Positions 44,690 through 53,528 of a stretch of DNA of 56,529 nucleotides are shown one piece after another. The stretch is from Leptothrix sp. (in: b-proteobacteria). Lineage in GTDB: Bacteria; Pseudomonadota; Gammaproteobacteria; Burkholderiales; Burkholderiaceae_C. Position 1 is the first letter of the stretch. Every line of letters starts with the position of its first letter. A program made the position numbers and the translations under genes. Location of the stretch: contig PNKV01000024.1 in assembly GCA_013822685.1 (NCBI GenBank), forward strand, positions 1 to 56,529, in the 5' to 3' direction. Below the pieces are notes generated by a model. That model worked only from the letters and a program-made list of their open reading frames with translations, ran no database searches and was not told where the DNA came from.

Positions 44690-45457
44690 ATGAAGCTCTT
44701 TGTCCTGCTGTTCAGCTTGTTCCTTGCCGCCTGCACACCCATGGGCAACTTGACGCCACCCAGCGATGCCGCCCTGGGCGCGCGCCGGCTGACGGCCGAT
44801 GACATCGCTCGCATGGCCAAGCAGCCCACGCGCATCCACCCGGGCGACACCTTGCGCATCGTTCGTGACTCGCAAGACGCGGTCTCGCTGGACCTGCGCA
44901 ACCTGGTCGAAGACAGCCAGTCGCAGATCTATTCGGTGCGCTCGGACGGCAGCTTTTCTTACCGTTACGCTGGCCGCGTGGAAGCCGCTGGCAAAACGCC
45001 CGACGAGGTCGCGCAGCTCATGCGCTCGAGTCTGGAGGCTTACTACCGCGAGCCGGGCGTGACGATCAACATCGTGTCCTCGCCCAGCAGCAAGGTCGTG
45101 ATCGGCGGAGCCGTGCGCACGCCTGGCCCGCTCGACATGTCGGCCGTGGCCACGCTGGAGCAAGGCCTGTTCGCCGCCGGTGGCCTGATGCCCAGCGCCG
45201 ATCCCACCCACGTGGCGCTGCTGCGCCTGGACGAGCAATCTCGCTACCAACTCTATTTCGTGGATTTCAGCCGCCTGCTGCAACCCGCCGAGGGCGGCAC
45301 GCCCACGCTGGCTTTTCAGCGCGGCGATGTCTTGTTCGTGCCCAAGTCGGCCGCGGGCAATGCGGGCGATGGCGTCGAGGTCTACATCAACCAGTTGCTG
45401 CCTTTCACCCGCGCGCTGGGTCTGAGCTACAGCTGGGGCGAAACCAAGGTCAAATGA
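44690..45457 (+). CDS. Polysaccharide export outer-membrane lipoprotein (Wza/EpsE-like)
   Basis: A 255-residue lipoprotein with lipobox LAAC (Cys about residue 15). The Poly_export domain covers about 50-135 (IHPGDTLRIV, YSVRSDGSFSYRYAGRVEAAGKTPDEV) and an SLBB-type region follows (VVIGGAVRTPGPL). It forms the outer-membrane pore for the polymer. It is shorter than E. coli Wza and similar to the EpsE proteins of betaproteobacterial EPS loci. The ATG at 44690 opens the lipoprotein signal. Confidence 0.9.
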   Translation: MKLFVLLFSLFLAACTPMGNLTPPSDAALGARRLTADDIARMAKQPTRIHPGDTLRIVRDSQDAVSLDLRNLVEDSQSQIYSVRSDGSFSYRYAGRVEAAGKTPDEVAQLMRSSLEAYYREPGVTINIVSSPSSKVVIGGAVRTPGPLDMSAVATLEQGLFAAGGLMPSADPTHVALLRLDEQSRYQLYFVDFSRLLQPAEGGTPTLAFQRGDVLFVPKSAAGNAGDGVEVYINQLLPFTRALGLSYSWGETKVK

Positions 45458-45487
45458 CGTGAAGAAGAAAGCAGTCCGCCAAGCATC

Positions 45488-47467
45488 ATGATCGATATCC
45501 GTTCTTTCCGGGACATCGTCCGGCTGTTCTACATCTTCCGCCGTCAGTTCTTCATCGGGCTGTGGGTCACCGTCGCCTTGATCGTGCTGGGGGCCTTCAT
45601 GTGGACGCCCAAATACGCGTCTGATGCGCGCTTGCTCGTCAAGCCCGGGCGTGAAAACCTGACGGTGCCCATCGACGTGACCGACCGGGCCACCTACGCG
45701 CCTCAAAGCAGCCAGCGCGATCCCATCATCGATGAAGAAAAGATGCTGACCGGCCGGCCGGTGGTCACGCAAGTGGCGCGCCTGTACCTGCCCGAAATGC
45801 AGTTGCCGGCCGAGGCCCCACCGGGCTTCAAGAACGCCCTGAAATACCACCTCAAAAAGACCGTGAACGCGGTGCGCGATGGCATCCGTGCCTTCACGGT
45901 CATGCTGGGCCTGTCCGAGGTGCAGAGCGATGAAGACCGCCTGGCCAGCCGCCTGGAAGATGCCTTCACCGTGACACACGGGCCGGGTTCCAGCGTCATG
46001 GAGTTGCGCTTCACGTGGGGTGACCCGGTGCTGGCCCAGCGCATCATGAAGACATGGATCAAGGTCTACACCGATGAGCGGACCTCGGTGCTGGGCCGCA
46101 AGACGCTGGTGGTCTTCTACGACAACAAGGTGCGCGACACCGACCAGCAGATCGAATCGATCAAGGGCCAACTGCGAGGCCGCCTGACCCAGATCAACGG
46201 CATCAGCGCGGAAGAGCGCCTCACGGCCATCACCAAGCGCTTGAACGATTTGCGCACACGCCAGTCCGAGTTGCTGGCCGAGCGCTCGGCGCTGGAAGAA
46301 GGCGCGGCCTACGCGGCCGGGCGTGCCAAGGGCCTGTCCAAAGAGACGGTGGCCGAGCGCGACGTGGGCTATGGCCCCGCCTGGTTGGCCCTGAGCAACC
46401 AGCTGGGCGAGTTGAAACGCCAGCGCGCCGAGGCTTTGCGCGTGTTCAAGGACGGCGCGCCGGCCATCCTGGCGCTCAACGAAAGCATCACCGCGCTTGA
46501 GGCGCAACTGAAGGTGGAAGACCGGCCCATGCAGCGTGGCGAAAAGCGCGGGCCCAATGAGCTGAGCAGCTTGCTGGCCAAGAGCGAGCTTGAAAAAGCC
46601 GTGCGCCTGCGCGAGATCGTGTCGCTGACTTCGGCCTTCAACAAGGAGCGCGACGAGTTGGTGGCGGCCCGTCAGCAGGTGTTGTCCAGCGAGCCCGAAC
46701 TGGCCCGCCTGGAACAGGCCCTGACGGTGGCCGAACGCAGCCGCCTGCTCTACTTGGACAGCCTGGAAAAAGCCCGCATCGACCAGGCCCTGGACGACAA
46801 CCGCATCAACAACATCGCCGTGATCCAGGACGCCACCCTGAACCCCTCGCGGGCCTCGCCCAAGAGCCTGGTGCTGTTGGCGCTGGCCCTGCCGGCCGGT
46901 GCGGTGGTGGGTTTGCTGGTGCTGTATCTGTGCTCGGTGATGGACCAGCGCATCCACGATGGTGGCCGCATTGAAGCCCGCTTCGGCGTGCCGCTTTGGA
47001 GCACCGTCAAGGACATCGCGGGCGGCGTTGAAGACAACGACTTCCATGCCAGCCTGCACCGCATCTATGGCACCTTGCCCTTGGCCGGGGTGCCCGACAA
47101 GGGTCTGACGGTGGGGCTGGCCTCATCGCGGTCCGGCGAAGGCGTCAGCTTCATCACCCAGCATTTGCGCAAGGTGCTGCAGGCCCAGGGCTTGACCGTC
47201 GTGGTCGATCCGGCCTCAGGCAAGGCGCAGCCGGGCGAAGTGGCCTTGCTGCAGGCCTCCAACCTCCTCAGTAACCGGCAGGCGTTTTTGTCGCTGGGCA
47301 AGGCCGACCTGATCGTGATGGTGGTCGAGGCCCGCGCCAGCGTGGTGCCGGTGGTGGACAACGCCCTGGGCGTGTTGCGCACGGCGTTCCGCAAGGTCGA
47401 TGGCATCATCCTTAATCGTCGGCGCTTCGAAGTGCCGGCCCGCGTCATGCGCTTCTTCCAGAGCTGA
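45488..47467 (+). CDS. Polysaccharide chain-length determinant (Wzz/EpsF-like) with degenerate kinase domain
   Basis: A 659-residue co-polymerase. TM1 is at about residues 20-38, followed by a large periplasmic region with Wzz motifs and long coiled coils (about 200-430) and TM2 at about 453-475 (SLVLLALALPAGAVVGLLVLYL). A cytoplasmic C-terminal domain (about 500-659) resembles a bacterial tyrosine kinase, but its P-loop reads SSRSGEGVSF, lacking the Walker A lysine, and there is no C-terminal tyrosine cluster. No separate kinase gene is seen in the cluster. It probably sets polymer length without phosphorylation control. Confidence 0.88.
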   Translation: MIDIRSFRDIVRLFYIFRRQFFIGLWVTVALIVLGAFMWTPKYASDARLLVKPGRENLTVPIDVTDRATYAPQSSQRDPIIDEEKMLTGRPVVTQVARLYLPEMQLPAEAPPGFKNALKYHLKKTVNAVRDGIRAFTVMLGLSEVQSDEDRLASRLEDAFTVTHGPGSSVMELRFTWGDPVLAQRIMKTWIKVYTDERTSVLGRKTLVVFYDNKVRDTDQQIESIKGQLRGRLTQINGISAEERLTAITKRLNDLRTRQSELLAERSALEEGAAYAAGRAKGLSKETVAERDVGYGPAWLALSNQLGELKRQRAEALRVFKDGAPAILALNESITALEAQLKVEDRPMQRGEKRGPNELSSLLAKSELEKAVRLREIVSLTSAFNKERDELVAARQQVLSSEPELARLEQALTVAERSRLLYLDSLEKARIDQALDDNRINNIAVIQDATLNPSRASPKSLVLLALALPAGAVVGLLVLYLCSVMDQRIHDGGRIEARFGVPLWSTVKDIAGGVEDNDFHASLHRIYGTLPLAGVPDKGLTVGLASSRSGEGVSFITQHLRKVLQAQGLTVVVDPASGKAQPGEVALLQASNLLSNRQAFLSLGKADLIVMVVEARASVVPVVDNALGVLRTAFRKVDGIILNRRRFEVPARVMRFFQS

Positions 47468-47478
47468 AGGAGGCCTGA

Positions 47479-48732
47479 TTGAGACTGGCCCTGCTGTCAC
47501 CGCTGCCCCCTGAGCAAACCGGCATTGCCGATTACGCGGTGCAGTGGCGCCGCGCCGTGAACGCGGCGGGCGTTGAAGTGCTCACGCCCTTGCAAGGGCA
47601 ACGCCCCATCCTGTCGATGGAAGACGCGCAACGCTGGGTGGCCGAGCGCGATTGGTCCAAGGTCGATGTGGTGCACGCTGAACTGGGCGGCGGCCGGCAT
47701 GGCGAGTTCTTCGTGCTCCGCGCGTTGGCCATGCTGCCCAACCGGCCGGCCTTGTCGGCCACCGTTCACGACCCGGAGCGCATCGTGTGGCGGCCCGTGA
47801 GCGCCTTGTGGCGCGCGCTCGACAACGCCCCGTGGGTGCCGGCGCTGGTCAGCAAGGTGCTGGCAGTCTTGATTGATCCCCACACACTGTGGGCCGAGCG
47901 CTCCTTGGCCCGGCAACTGGATGGCCTGGTGGCCTTGACTCAAACCGGCGCGCAGCGGCTGGCCCGGCGCATGAAGGTGCCGGTGGCCAAGGTCCGCGTC
48001 ATCCCGCACGGCACCCCCGGCTTGCCCACGCAGCCCCTACCCGATTTGTCATCACTGCGCCTGCTGTACTTCGGTTTCATCTACAGCGGCAAGGGCATCG
48101 AAGACCTGGTGGACGCGCTGGGCACGCTGCTCAAGCAAGAGCCCGAGTCGGCCAGCCGGGTGCGCCTCACGATCGCTGGCGGCACCGCGCCCGACATCGC
48201 TTTTGGCGCCGGCGGCAGCTACCTCGACAGCTTGCGCCAGCGCGTCGAAGCGCAGGGTTTGAGCGGCCAGGTCGACTGGGAGTTCGACATCGATGAGCAC
48301 GACATCGCCGGCCTGATCCAGCGTCATCATTTGATGGTGCTGCCTTACCGCGAGTCGCGCAAGCTGTCGCTGATGGGGCAGATGCGTGGCACCAGCGGCG
48401 CCTTGTCCTGGGCGATTGCCGCCGGGCGTGGTGCGATCACGTCTGATGCGCGGGCGTTTGCCGAAGAGATCAGCCATGGCAATGGCGTGTCGTACCCACA
48501 GGGCCAGGTGGGCGCGCTGGCCGAGGCCATCGGCGCCGTCCTGAAAGAGCCCGACAAGGTCAAGCAATGGGCCAAGGCCGCGACTGCCTTGAGTGAGCAG
48601 CGCCTGTGGTCCCGCACGGGCCAGGCCTTTGTCCACTATTTCGAGACGCTGAACCCCTGGGCCGCGCGCAGCCCCCGCAGCGGCGTGCCTGGCCAGGCGG
48701 CCTCCATGGTGTCGGGCGGCAAGCGGCCATGA
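47479..48732 (+). CDS. Glycosyltransferase family 4
   Basis: A 417-residue GT-B enzyme. The N-terminal LLSPLPPEQTGIADYAVQW is typical of GT4. The donor-binding domain has VRVIPHGTPG, LRLLYFGFIYSGKGIEDLVDAL and LVLPYRESRKLSLMGQMRGTSGALSWAIAAGRGAI. The start is TTG at 47479, with a near-perfect AAGGAGG site five bases upstream. It ends in an ATGA overlap with the glycoside hydrolase gene. The sugar transferred is unknown. Confidence 0.85.
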   Translation: MRLALLSPLPPEQTGIADYAVQWRRAVNAAGVEVLTPLQGQRPILSMEDAQRWVAERDWSKVDVVHAELGGGRHGEFFVLRALAMLPNRPALSATVHDPERIVWRPVSALWRALDNAPWVPALVSKVLAVLIDPHTLWAERSLARQLDGLVALTQTGAQRLARRMKVPVAKVRVIPHGTPGLPTQPLPDLSSLRLLYFGFIYSGKGIEDLVDALGTLLKQEPESASRVRLTIAGGTAPDIAFGAGGSYLDSLRQRVEAQGLSGQVDWEFDIDEHDIAGLIQRHHLMVLPYRESRKLSLMGQMRGTSGALSWAIAAGRGAITSDARAFAEEISHGNGVSYPQGQVGALAEAIGAVLKEPDKVKQWAKAATALSEQRLWSRTGQAFVHYFETLNPWAARSPRSGVPGQAASMVSGGKRP

Positions 48733-50090
48733 GCACCACATCCACCTTGCGACGCGCCTTGCTGCTGAGCAGCGGAGCGCTGGCCGCCTTACCTGCCAAG
48801 GCCTTGAGCCTGTGGGGCAACAAGGCCCATCCTGCCGTGGAGCTCAAGCCCATGCGCACGGTGGTCTGGCGCGACTTCCTGGGTGTCAACGCGCAGTTCC
48901 AGTGGTTCGAGCCCGCCATGGCGCGCAAGCAGGTCGAGCGGCTGAAGGCGCTGGACCTGAACTGGGTGCGCCTGGGCCTGCACTGGATGCTGATGGAGCC
49001 CAAGGAAGGCCAGTTCGAGTTGGAGGCCATCGACCGCATGATGGCCCTGGTGAAAGACGCCGGCCTGCGCAACATCACCTATGTGGTCGGCACGCCGCGG
49101 TTTGCCTCGGTGGTGGCCAAGGGCGATAAATACGAGCAGTACTTCGACAAGTTCCCACCCAAGGACCCGGTGCTGTTCGCGCAGCGCATGGCGATGCTGG
49201 CCAAGCGCTACCCGCAGGTCGACGTGTGGCAGCCCTGGAACGAGCCCAACATCCTCGGCTTCTGGGCGCCCAAGCCTGATCCCGAAGGTTATGGCCGCCT
49301 CTTGCTGGCCAGCGTGCAGGGCCTGCGTGCCACGGTACCGTCCAAGCCCATCGCGATGGCGGGCATGGCCTATTTCAGCGAGATGGCGCCGGGCAACGGC
49401 CTGATGATCCAGAAGATGGGCGAGCTGGGCGCCTTCAACCTCGATCTGATCATCGCCTACCACCCGTACACGGCCACGGCCGAGGGCTCGGAGGCCGACC
49501 CGCGCGATTTCGTCAAGCGCGTGCTGCCCGCCCACCAGTGGCTGCGCAGCGCCAAGGTCAAGCAGATCTGGGCCACCGAGTGGGGCTGGTCCAGCTACGA
49601 CGGCCCCAAGGAAGAACAACCCATCGTGGGCGAGCAAGGCCAGGCCGACCTGACCCTGCGCCGCCTGGCCTTGATGGCCGCGCTCGATTACGACCGCATC
49701 TTCTTGTTCACCCTGTCTGACCTGGACAAGCGTGCCAGCGTGCGCGACCAGCACTACGGTCTGCTGCGCGAAAACGGCGACCCCAAGCCCGTCTACTTCG
49801 CCCTGCAACGCTTCCTGAAGATCTGCGGCCCGCGCATCGAACCTGGCACGCCGCCGGCCACCGTGGGCGACAAGCCCGAGGGCCTGATCAGCATCGCCTG
49901 GCGCCAGCCTGATGGGCAAAAGCTGTGGATGGTCTGGGCCGACAAGCCGGGCACCTTGCGCCTCAAAGGCATTGACCAAGCCACCTTGCACAGCCCCTTG
50001 AAGGGCGGCCAGCGCACCTTGAAGGCCGATGCCAAAGGCCAGCTCAGCGTGCCCGTCGACACCAGCCTGCAGATCCTGAGCCACGCATGA
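48729..50090 (+). CDS. Exported glycoside hydrolase of the EPS cluster (GH39/PslG-like)
   Basis: A 453-residue TIM-barrel hydrolase with an N-terminal signal-like segment (about 9-26). The acid/base Glu172 lies in WQPWNEPNI and the nucleophile Glu284 in WATEWGWSS, a 4/7-type clan GH-A pair. A small beta domain follows (about 370-453). Within EPS operons such enzymes trim or release polymer in the periplasm, as PslG does for Psl. Endoglycosidase action on the cluster's own polymer is an inference. The ATG overlaps the preceding stop, and the gene also overlaps the next GT4 gene. Confidence 0.82.
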   Translation: MSTTSTLRRALLLSSGALAALPAKALSLWGNKAHPAVELKPMRTVVWRDFLGVNAQFQWFEPAMARKQVERLKALDLNWVRLGLHWMLMEPKEGQFELEAIDRMMALVKDAGLRNITYVVGTPRFASVVAKGDKYEQYFDKFPPKDPVLFAQRMAMLAKRYPQVDVWQPWNEPNILGFWAPKPDPEGYGRLLLASVQGLRATVPSKPIAMAGMAYFSEMAPGNGLMIQKMGELGAFNLDLIIAYHPYTATAEGSEADPRDFVKRVLPAHQWLRSAKVKQIWATEWGWSSYDGPKEEQPIVGEQGQADLTLRRLALMAALDYDRIFLFTLSDLDKRASVRDQHYGLLRENGDPKPVYFALQRFLKICGPRIEPGTPPATVGDKPEGLISIAWRQPDGQKLWMVWADKPGTLRLKGIDQATLHSPLKGGQRTLKADAKGQLSVPVDTSLQILSHA

Positions 50091-51304
50091 AGCCGCTGCG
50101 CCTGCTGTGGACCTTGCCGTATCTGCCCTGGCCCATCACCAGCGGCGGCAAGGCGCGCCAGTTCCACCTGCTGCGCGAACTGGCCGGGCGCGGCCACCGC
50201 ATCACCCTGCTGGTGCAGTCCAAAACTCCCGCCGATGACGAGGTGCTCAAGACCCTGGCGCCGCTGCTCGAAGAGCTCATCGTGTTGCCACGACGGCCCC
50301 TGCGCCACCCGATCACGCTGTGGCATGCGGCCACCTCGCCCTTGCCGCTGCTGGCCACGGTCAATGGCCACGCGCCGGCCCTGGCACAGCGCTTCGCACA
50401 ATTGCTGCGTCAAGGCCATTGGGACGCGATCCAGGTCGAGCACAGCTACGGCTTCGAGCCCTTTGGCGCCGAGCTGGCCCGCGCGGCCCAGCCTTTCATC
50501 ATCACCGAGCACAACGTCGAATCCGAGCTGGGCGCGGCCACCTATGGCAAGTGGCCCGCCCCCTTGCGCGGCCTGGCCCGCTACGACCAGTTCCGAGCAA
50601 GGCGCTGGGAGCGCGAGGTGCTGGCCAAGGCCGCCGCCATCGTGGCCGTCACCGAATCCGATGCACGCACCTTGGCCCAACTCGGCGGCCGGCCCGCGCA
50701 CGTGGTCAGCAATGGCGTGGACACACGCGGCTTCGCCCATGTGCAGCCTGATGCCGCCTCGCGCACCGTGCTGTTTGTCGGCAATTACGAGTACGCCCCC
50801 AACGTCGATGCGGTCGAATGGGCGCTCACCGAGATCTGGCCCCGCGTCTGGCAACTCGTGCCCGATGCGCGCTTCCGCATCTGTGGCCACGGCCTGCCCG
50901 AAGCCTGGCGCCAGCGCTTCACCGACCCGCGCATCGAGTGGCTGGGCTACGTGCCCGACCTGACCGAGGTGCAATCGCGCTCGGCCGCCTTCCTGGCGCC
51001 TTTGCGCTACGGTGGCGGTTCCAAGCTGAAGGTGCTGGAGGCCATGGCCGCGAGCCTGCCACTCATCAGCACCGCCGAGGGGCTGTCCGGACTGAAGGCC
51101 GCAGCAAGTGTCCATGCCCTGGTGGCCGACACGCCTGACGCCATCGCCCAGGCCATTGCCCAAACCTTGGCCGATCCTGTGGCAGCCCGCACCATGGGCC
51201 TGGCGGCCCGCGATCACGTCACCCAGCAGTTTGACTGGGCGCGATCGGCCAGCCAACTCGAGGCGGTCTACCAAAGCCTGCACGCCGCCAAGGTGGCCGC
51301 ATGA
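50087..51304 (+). CDS. Glycosyltransferase family 4
   Basis: A 405-residue GT-B enzyme. It begins with LPYLPWPITSGGKARQFHLLREL, and ITEHNVESELG and NGVDTRGF mark the middle. The C-terminal donor domain has LFVGNYEYAPNVDAVEWAL and APLRYGGGSKLKVLEAMAASLPLIST with the conserved E of the EX7E region. It overlaps the hydrolase and polymerase genes by 4 bp each. Sugar specificity is unknown. Confidence 0.9.
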   Translation: MKPLRLLWTLPYLPWPITSGGKARQFHLLRELAGRGHRITLLVQSKTPADDEVLKTLAPLLEELIVLPRRPLRHPITLWHAATSPLPLLATVNGHAPALAQRFAQLLRQGHWDAIQVEHSYGFEPFGAELARAAQPFIITEHNVESELGAATYGKWPAPLRGLARYDQFRARRWEREVLAKAAAIVAVTESDARTLAQLGGRPAHVVSNGVDTRGFAHVQPDAASRTVLFVGNYEYAPNVDAVEWALTEIWPRVWQLVPDARFRICGHGLPEAWRQRFTDPRIEWLGYVPDLTEVQSRSAAFLAPLRYGGGSKLKVLEAMAASLPLISTAEGLSGLKAAASVHALVADTPDAIAQAIAQTLADPVAARTMGLAARDHVTQQFDWARSASQLEAVYQSLHAAKVAA

Positions 51305-52683
51305 TCGGTGCCTCCACGGTGTTTCCGGCGGCCATCGGCGCGCTGTTCGCCTTGCTGATGCTGGTGGGCGGTGCGCCTCTGGGCATGCTGGCGGCCGGCG
51401 CTTTGGCCTTCGCGGTCTACATCGTCACACAGCCTTTGCGCGGCCTGTTGTTGTTCTGCCTCTTGGCCCCCGCCCTGCCTTGGATGACCATCACGCTGGG
51501 CGTGCGCATCACCACTTCCGAAGCCATCCTGGCCCTGACCTGGGTGGGTGTGTTTTTCCAATGGTGGTCGGGCCGCCTCCCGCCTTGGCCCGACAGCCCC
51601 ACCGAACGCGCCATGCAGCGCCTGCTGGTCTGGAGCATCGTGCCCCTCGTCGCCGGCCAGTTCATGGTGCAGGCCGAGGGCTTGGGCCCCGTCAATTGGG
51701 TGCGCTGGCTGCTCAACGTGTCGCCCGTCTTCCTGGTGCCCTTGCTCACGCCCGACCAGCGCACCCGCGACCGCTTGCTGCTGTGCCTGCTGCTGGGTTT
51801 TGCCGGCCTGCTGGTCATTTCGCTGGGCTTCTTCATCAAGGGCCGCGATGCCCGCCAGATGGTGCCCTTCCTCACGGCCCTGCAATACGCCCGCCCCGAT
51901 GCCATCCAGGACATCTTCGGCGCCGACCCAACCCGCATGGCCTCGCCCTGGGTCCATCCCAACTCCACGGGCGGCGCCTTGCTGTTGGGCACGCCGCTGG
52001 GCTTGTTCTTCGCCGTCATCCACCGCGGCTGGCGCCGTGCGCTGGGCCTGTTCGTGGCCGTGGGCGGCGCGGCCGGCATCGTCTTCAGCGGCTCGCGAGG
52101 CGCGCTCTTGTGCATGGGCTTGTTTGTGGGGTGGCTGGCTTTCAAAAAGACGCCCTATGCGGGCCGGGGCCTGCTGCTGTCCCTGTTACTGGCGGCCGCA
52201 TTGCTGGTCATCTATCCGCCGGCCCAGCAACGCTTTGCGTCGCTGTTCTCGTCCAACGATGTCAGCACCGGCGTGCGCTTCGAGGAGTATCTGCATTTCC
52301 CTGAGTCGGTGGCCCGCTACCCGCTGGGCATGGGCTTCAAGACCGACACGCCCGCCACAGCCAACGGCGTCTACGGCATCTCCAACCTCTGGCTCAACTA
52401 TTGGTACAAGCTGGGCCTGCCCGGCATGCTGCTCTTCATCGCCGTGACCACCGCCTGGTGGCGCCAGGTGCGCATGCCCGGCAGCTTTGCGGTCGTGAAC
52501 GCGGACAACGGCATGCGCATCGCCACCGTCGGCACAGTCCTTGCGGCGCTGGCCACGGGGTTCATTGACCATTACTTCAGCTTCACCCAGGTGCTGATCT
52601 CGCTGTTCTGGCTGATCCTGGCCATCAGTCTGCAAACGGCCAAGGTGCCCGCGCCGTCTCCCATGTCAGTCGCCCGCCCATGA
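51301..52683 (+). CDS. O-antigen ligase/polymerase-like membrane protein (Wzy-like)
   Basis: A 460-residue protein with 11-12 hydrophobic segments and one large periplasmic loop between about 315 and 360. The motif AAGIVFSGSRGALLCMGLFVGWLAF and the late GFIDHYFSFTQVLISLFWLILAI are typical of the WaaL/Wzy family. In a Wzx/Wzy EPS pathway it would polymerise lipid-linked repeat units at the periplasmic face. Ligase and polymerase cannot be separated by sequence alone; the context favours polymerase. Confidence 0.85.
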   Translation: MIGASTVFPAAIGALFALLMLVGGAPLGMLAAGALAFAVYIVTQPLRGLLLFCLLAPALPWMTITLGVRITTSEAILALTWVGVFFQWWSGRLPPWPDSPTERAMQRLLVWSIVPLVAGQFMVQAEGLGPVNWVRWLLNVSPVFLVPLLTPDQRTRDRLLLCLLLGFAGLLVISLGFFIKGRDARQMVPFLTALQYARPDAIQDIFGADPTRMASPWVHPNSTGGALLLGTPLGLFFAVIHRGWRRALGLFVAVGGAAGIVFSGSRGALLCMGLFVGWLAFKKTPYAGRGLLLSLLLAAALLVIYPPAQQRFASLFSSNDVSTGVRFEEYLHFPESVARYPLGMGFKTDTPATANGVYGISNLWLNYWYKLGLPGMLLFIAVTTAWWRQVRMPGSFAVVNADNGMRIATVGTVLAALATGFIDHYFSFTQVLISLFWLILAISLQTAKVPAPSPMSVARP

Positions 52684-53507
52684 AACACCGCATCCTCCAC
52701 AGCACCAACCTGCGCCCCCGCCTGCCCGAGTACGCAGCCCGCCTCCAGGTCGATCCGGCCCAGCTTGAGACGGCCTACGACTGGGGTCTGGAACATGACC
52801 TCTTCTTCGAATCCAAAGGCAAGGGCCCGGAAGACGTGGTGCTGCACATCTGCTCGCTGGACATCCGCAAGCGCATCCCCAACCCGCTGGCGCGCGACCT
52901 GTTCGTGATGCTGTTCGACGAGGTCCCCGGCCGCAAGGTGCCCGACTACGGCCGCAACTGGCCCACCATCGTCGACCGCCTGCGCCGCATCTGGGAGCAG
53001 GTCTACAACATCGTCATCAACAAGATCCCCAGCCACAACGTGCGCCTGGCCTGGTTGCGCCTGGGCGGCGCCAAGATCGGCAAGGGCTCCAGCATCTGGC
53101 GCAACACCGAGGTCCTCGGCGTCGAAAGCCTGGTCATCGGCGACGACACCTGCATCGGCTGGCACTGCCAGATCGACGCGCGCTCGGGCCTGACCATCGG
53201 CAACCACGTGGCCATCGCCTCGCACGTGCTGATCGTGGCCGGCGGGCACGACCTGGACGCGCCCGAGTTCTGGTCTGTCTCCGCCCCCGTTCGCATTGAC
53301 GACTACGCCTGGATCACCTCGCGCGCCATCATCTTGCCGGGCGCCCACATCGGCGAAGGCGCGGTGGTGTCGGCCAACACCACGGTCGGCAAGAAGGTCG
53401 AGCCTTACGCCATCGTGGCCGGCCAGGGCGGCAAGACCGTGGGCACCCGCGCGCGCGGCCTGAACTACAAGGTGGGCGCCAAGGGCTTGTTCACCTTGCT
53501 GCACTGA
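52680..53507 (+). CDS. Hexapeptide-repeat acetyltransferase (WcaF-like) with N-terminal extension
   Basis: A 275-residue protein. The C-terminal part (about 125-250) is a left-handed beta-helix of hexapeptide repeats (GGAKIGKGSSIWRNTEVLG, GDDTCIGWHCQI, NHVAIASHVLIVAGGHDL, GAHIGEGAVVSANTTVG) of the colanic-acid acetyltransferase type. The His of GGHD is the likely catalytic residue. Residues 1-115 form an additional alpha-rich region that I do not recognise and that usual members lack. It probably O-acetylates a repeat-unit sugar in the cytoplasm. Confidence 0.85.
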   Translation: MKHRILHSTNLRPRLPEYAARLQVDPAQLETAYDWGLEHDLFFESKGKGPEDVVLHICSLDIRKRIPNPLARDLFVMLFDEVPGRKVPDYGRNWPTIVDRLRRIWEQVYNIVINKIPSHNVRLAWLRLGGAKIGKGSSIWRNTEVLGVESLVIGDDTCIGWHCQIDARSGLTIGNHVAIASHVLIVAGGHDLDAPEFWSVSAPVRIDDYAWITSRAIILPGAHIGEGAVVSANTTVGKKVEPYAIVAGQGGKTVGTRARGLNYKVGAKGLFTLLH

Positions 53508-53528
53508 CCTGAAGAAGGCGCGCTGACC

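Noticed and set aside
44600..47059. Reverse-strand open frame of about 820 codons opposite the EPS export and chain-length genes
   Set aside because: It is an antisense shadow caused by high-GC codon bias; it is rich in His, Gln and Arg, and the forward genes have clear family motifs.
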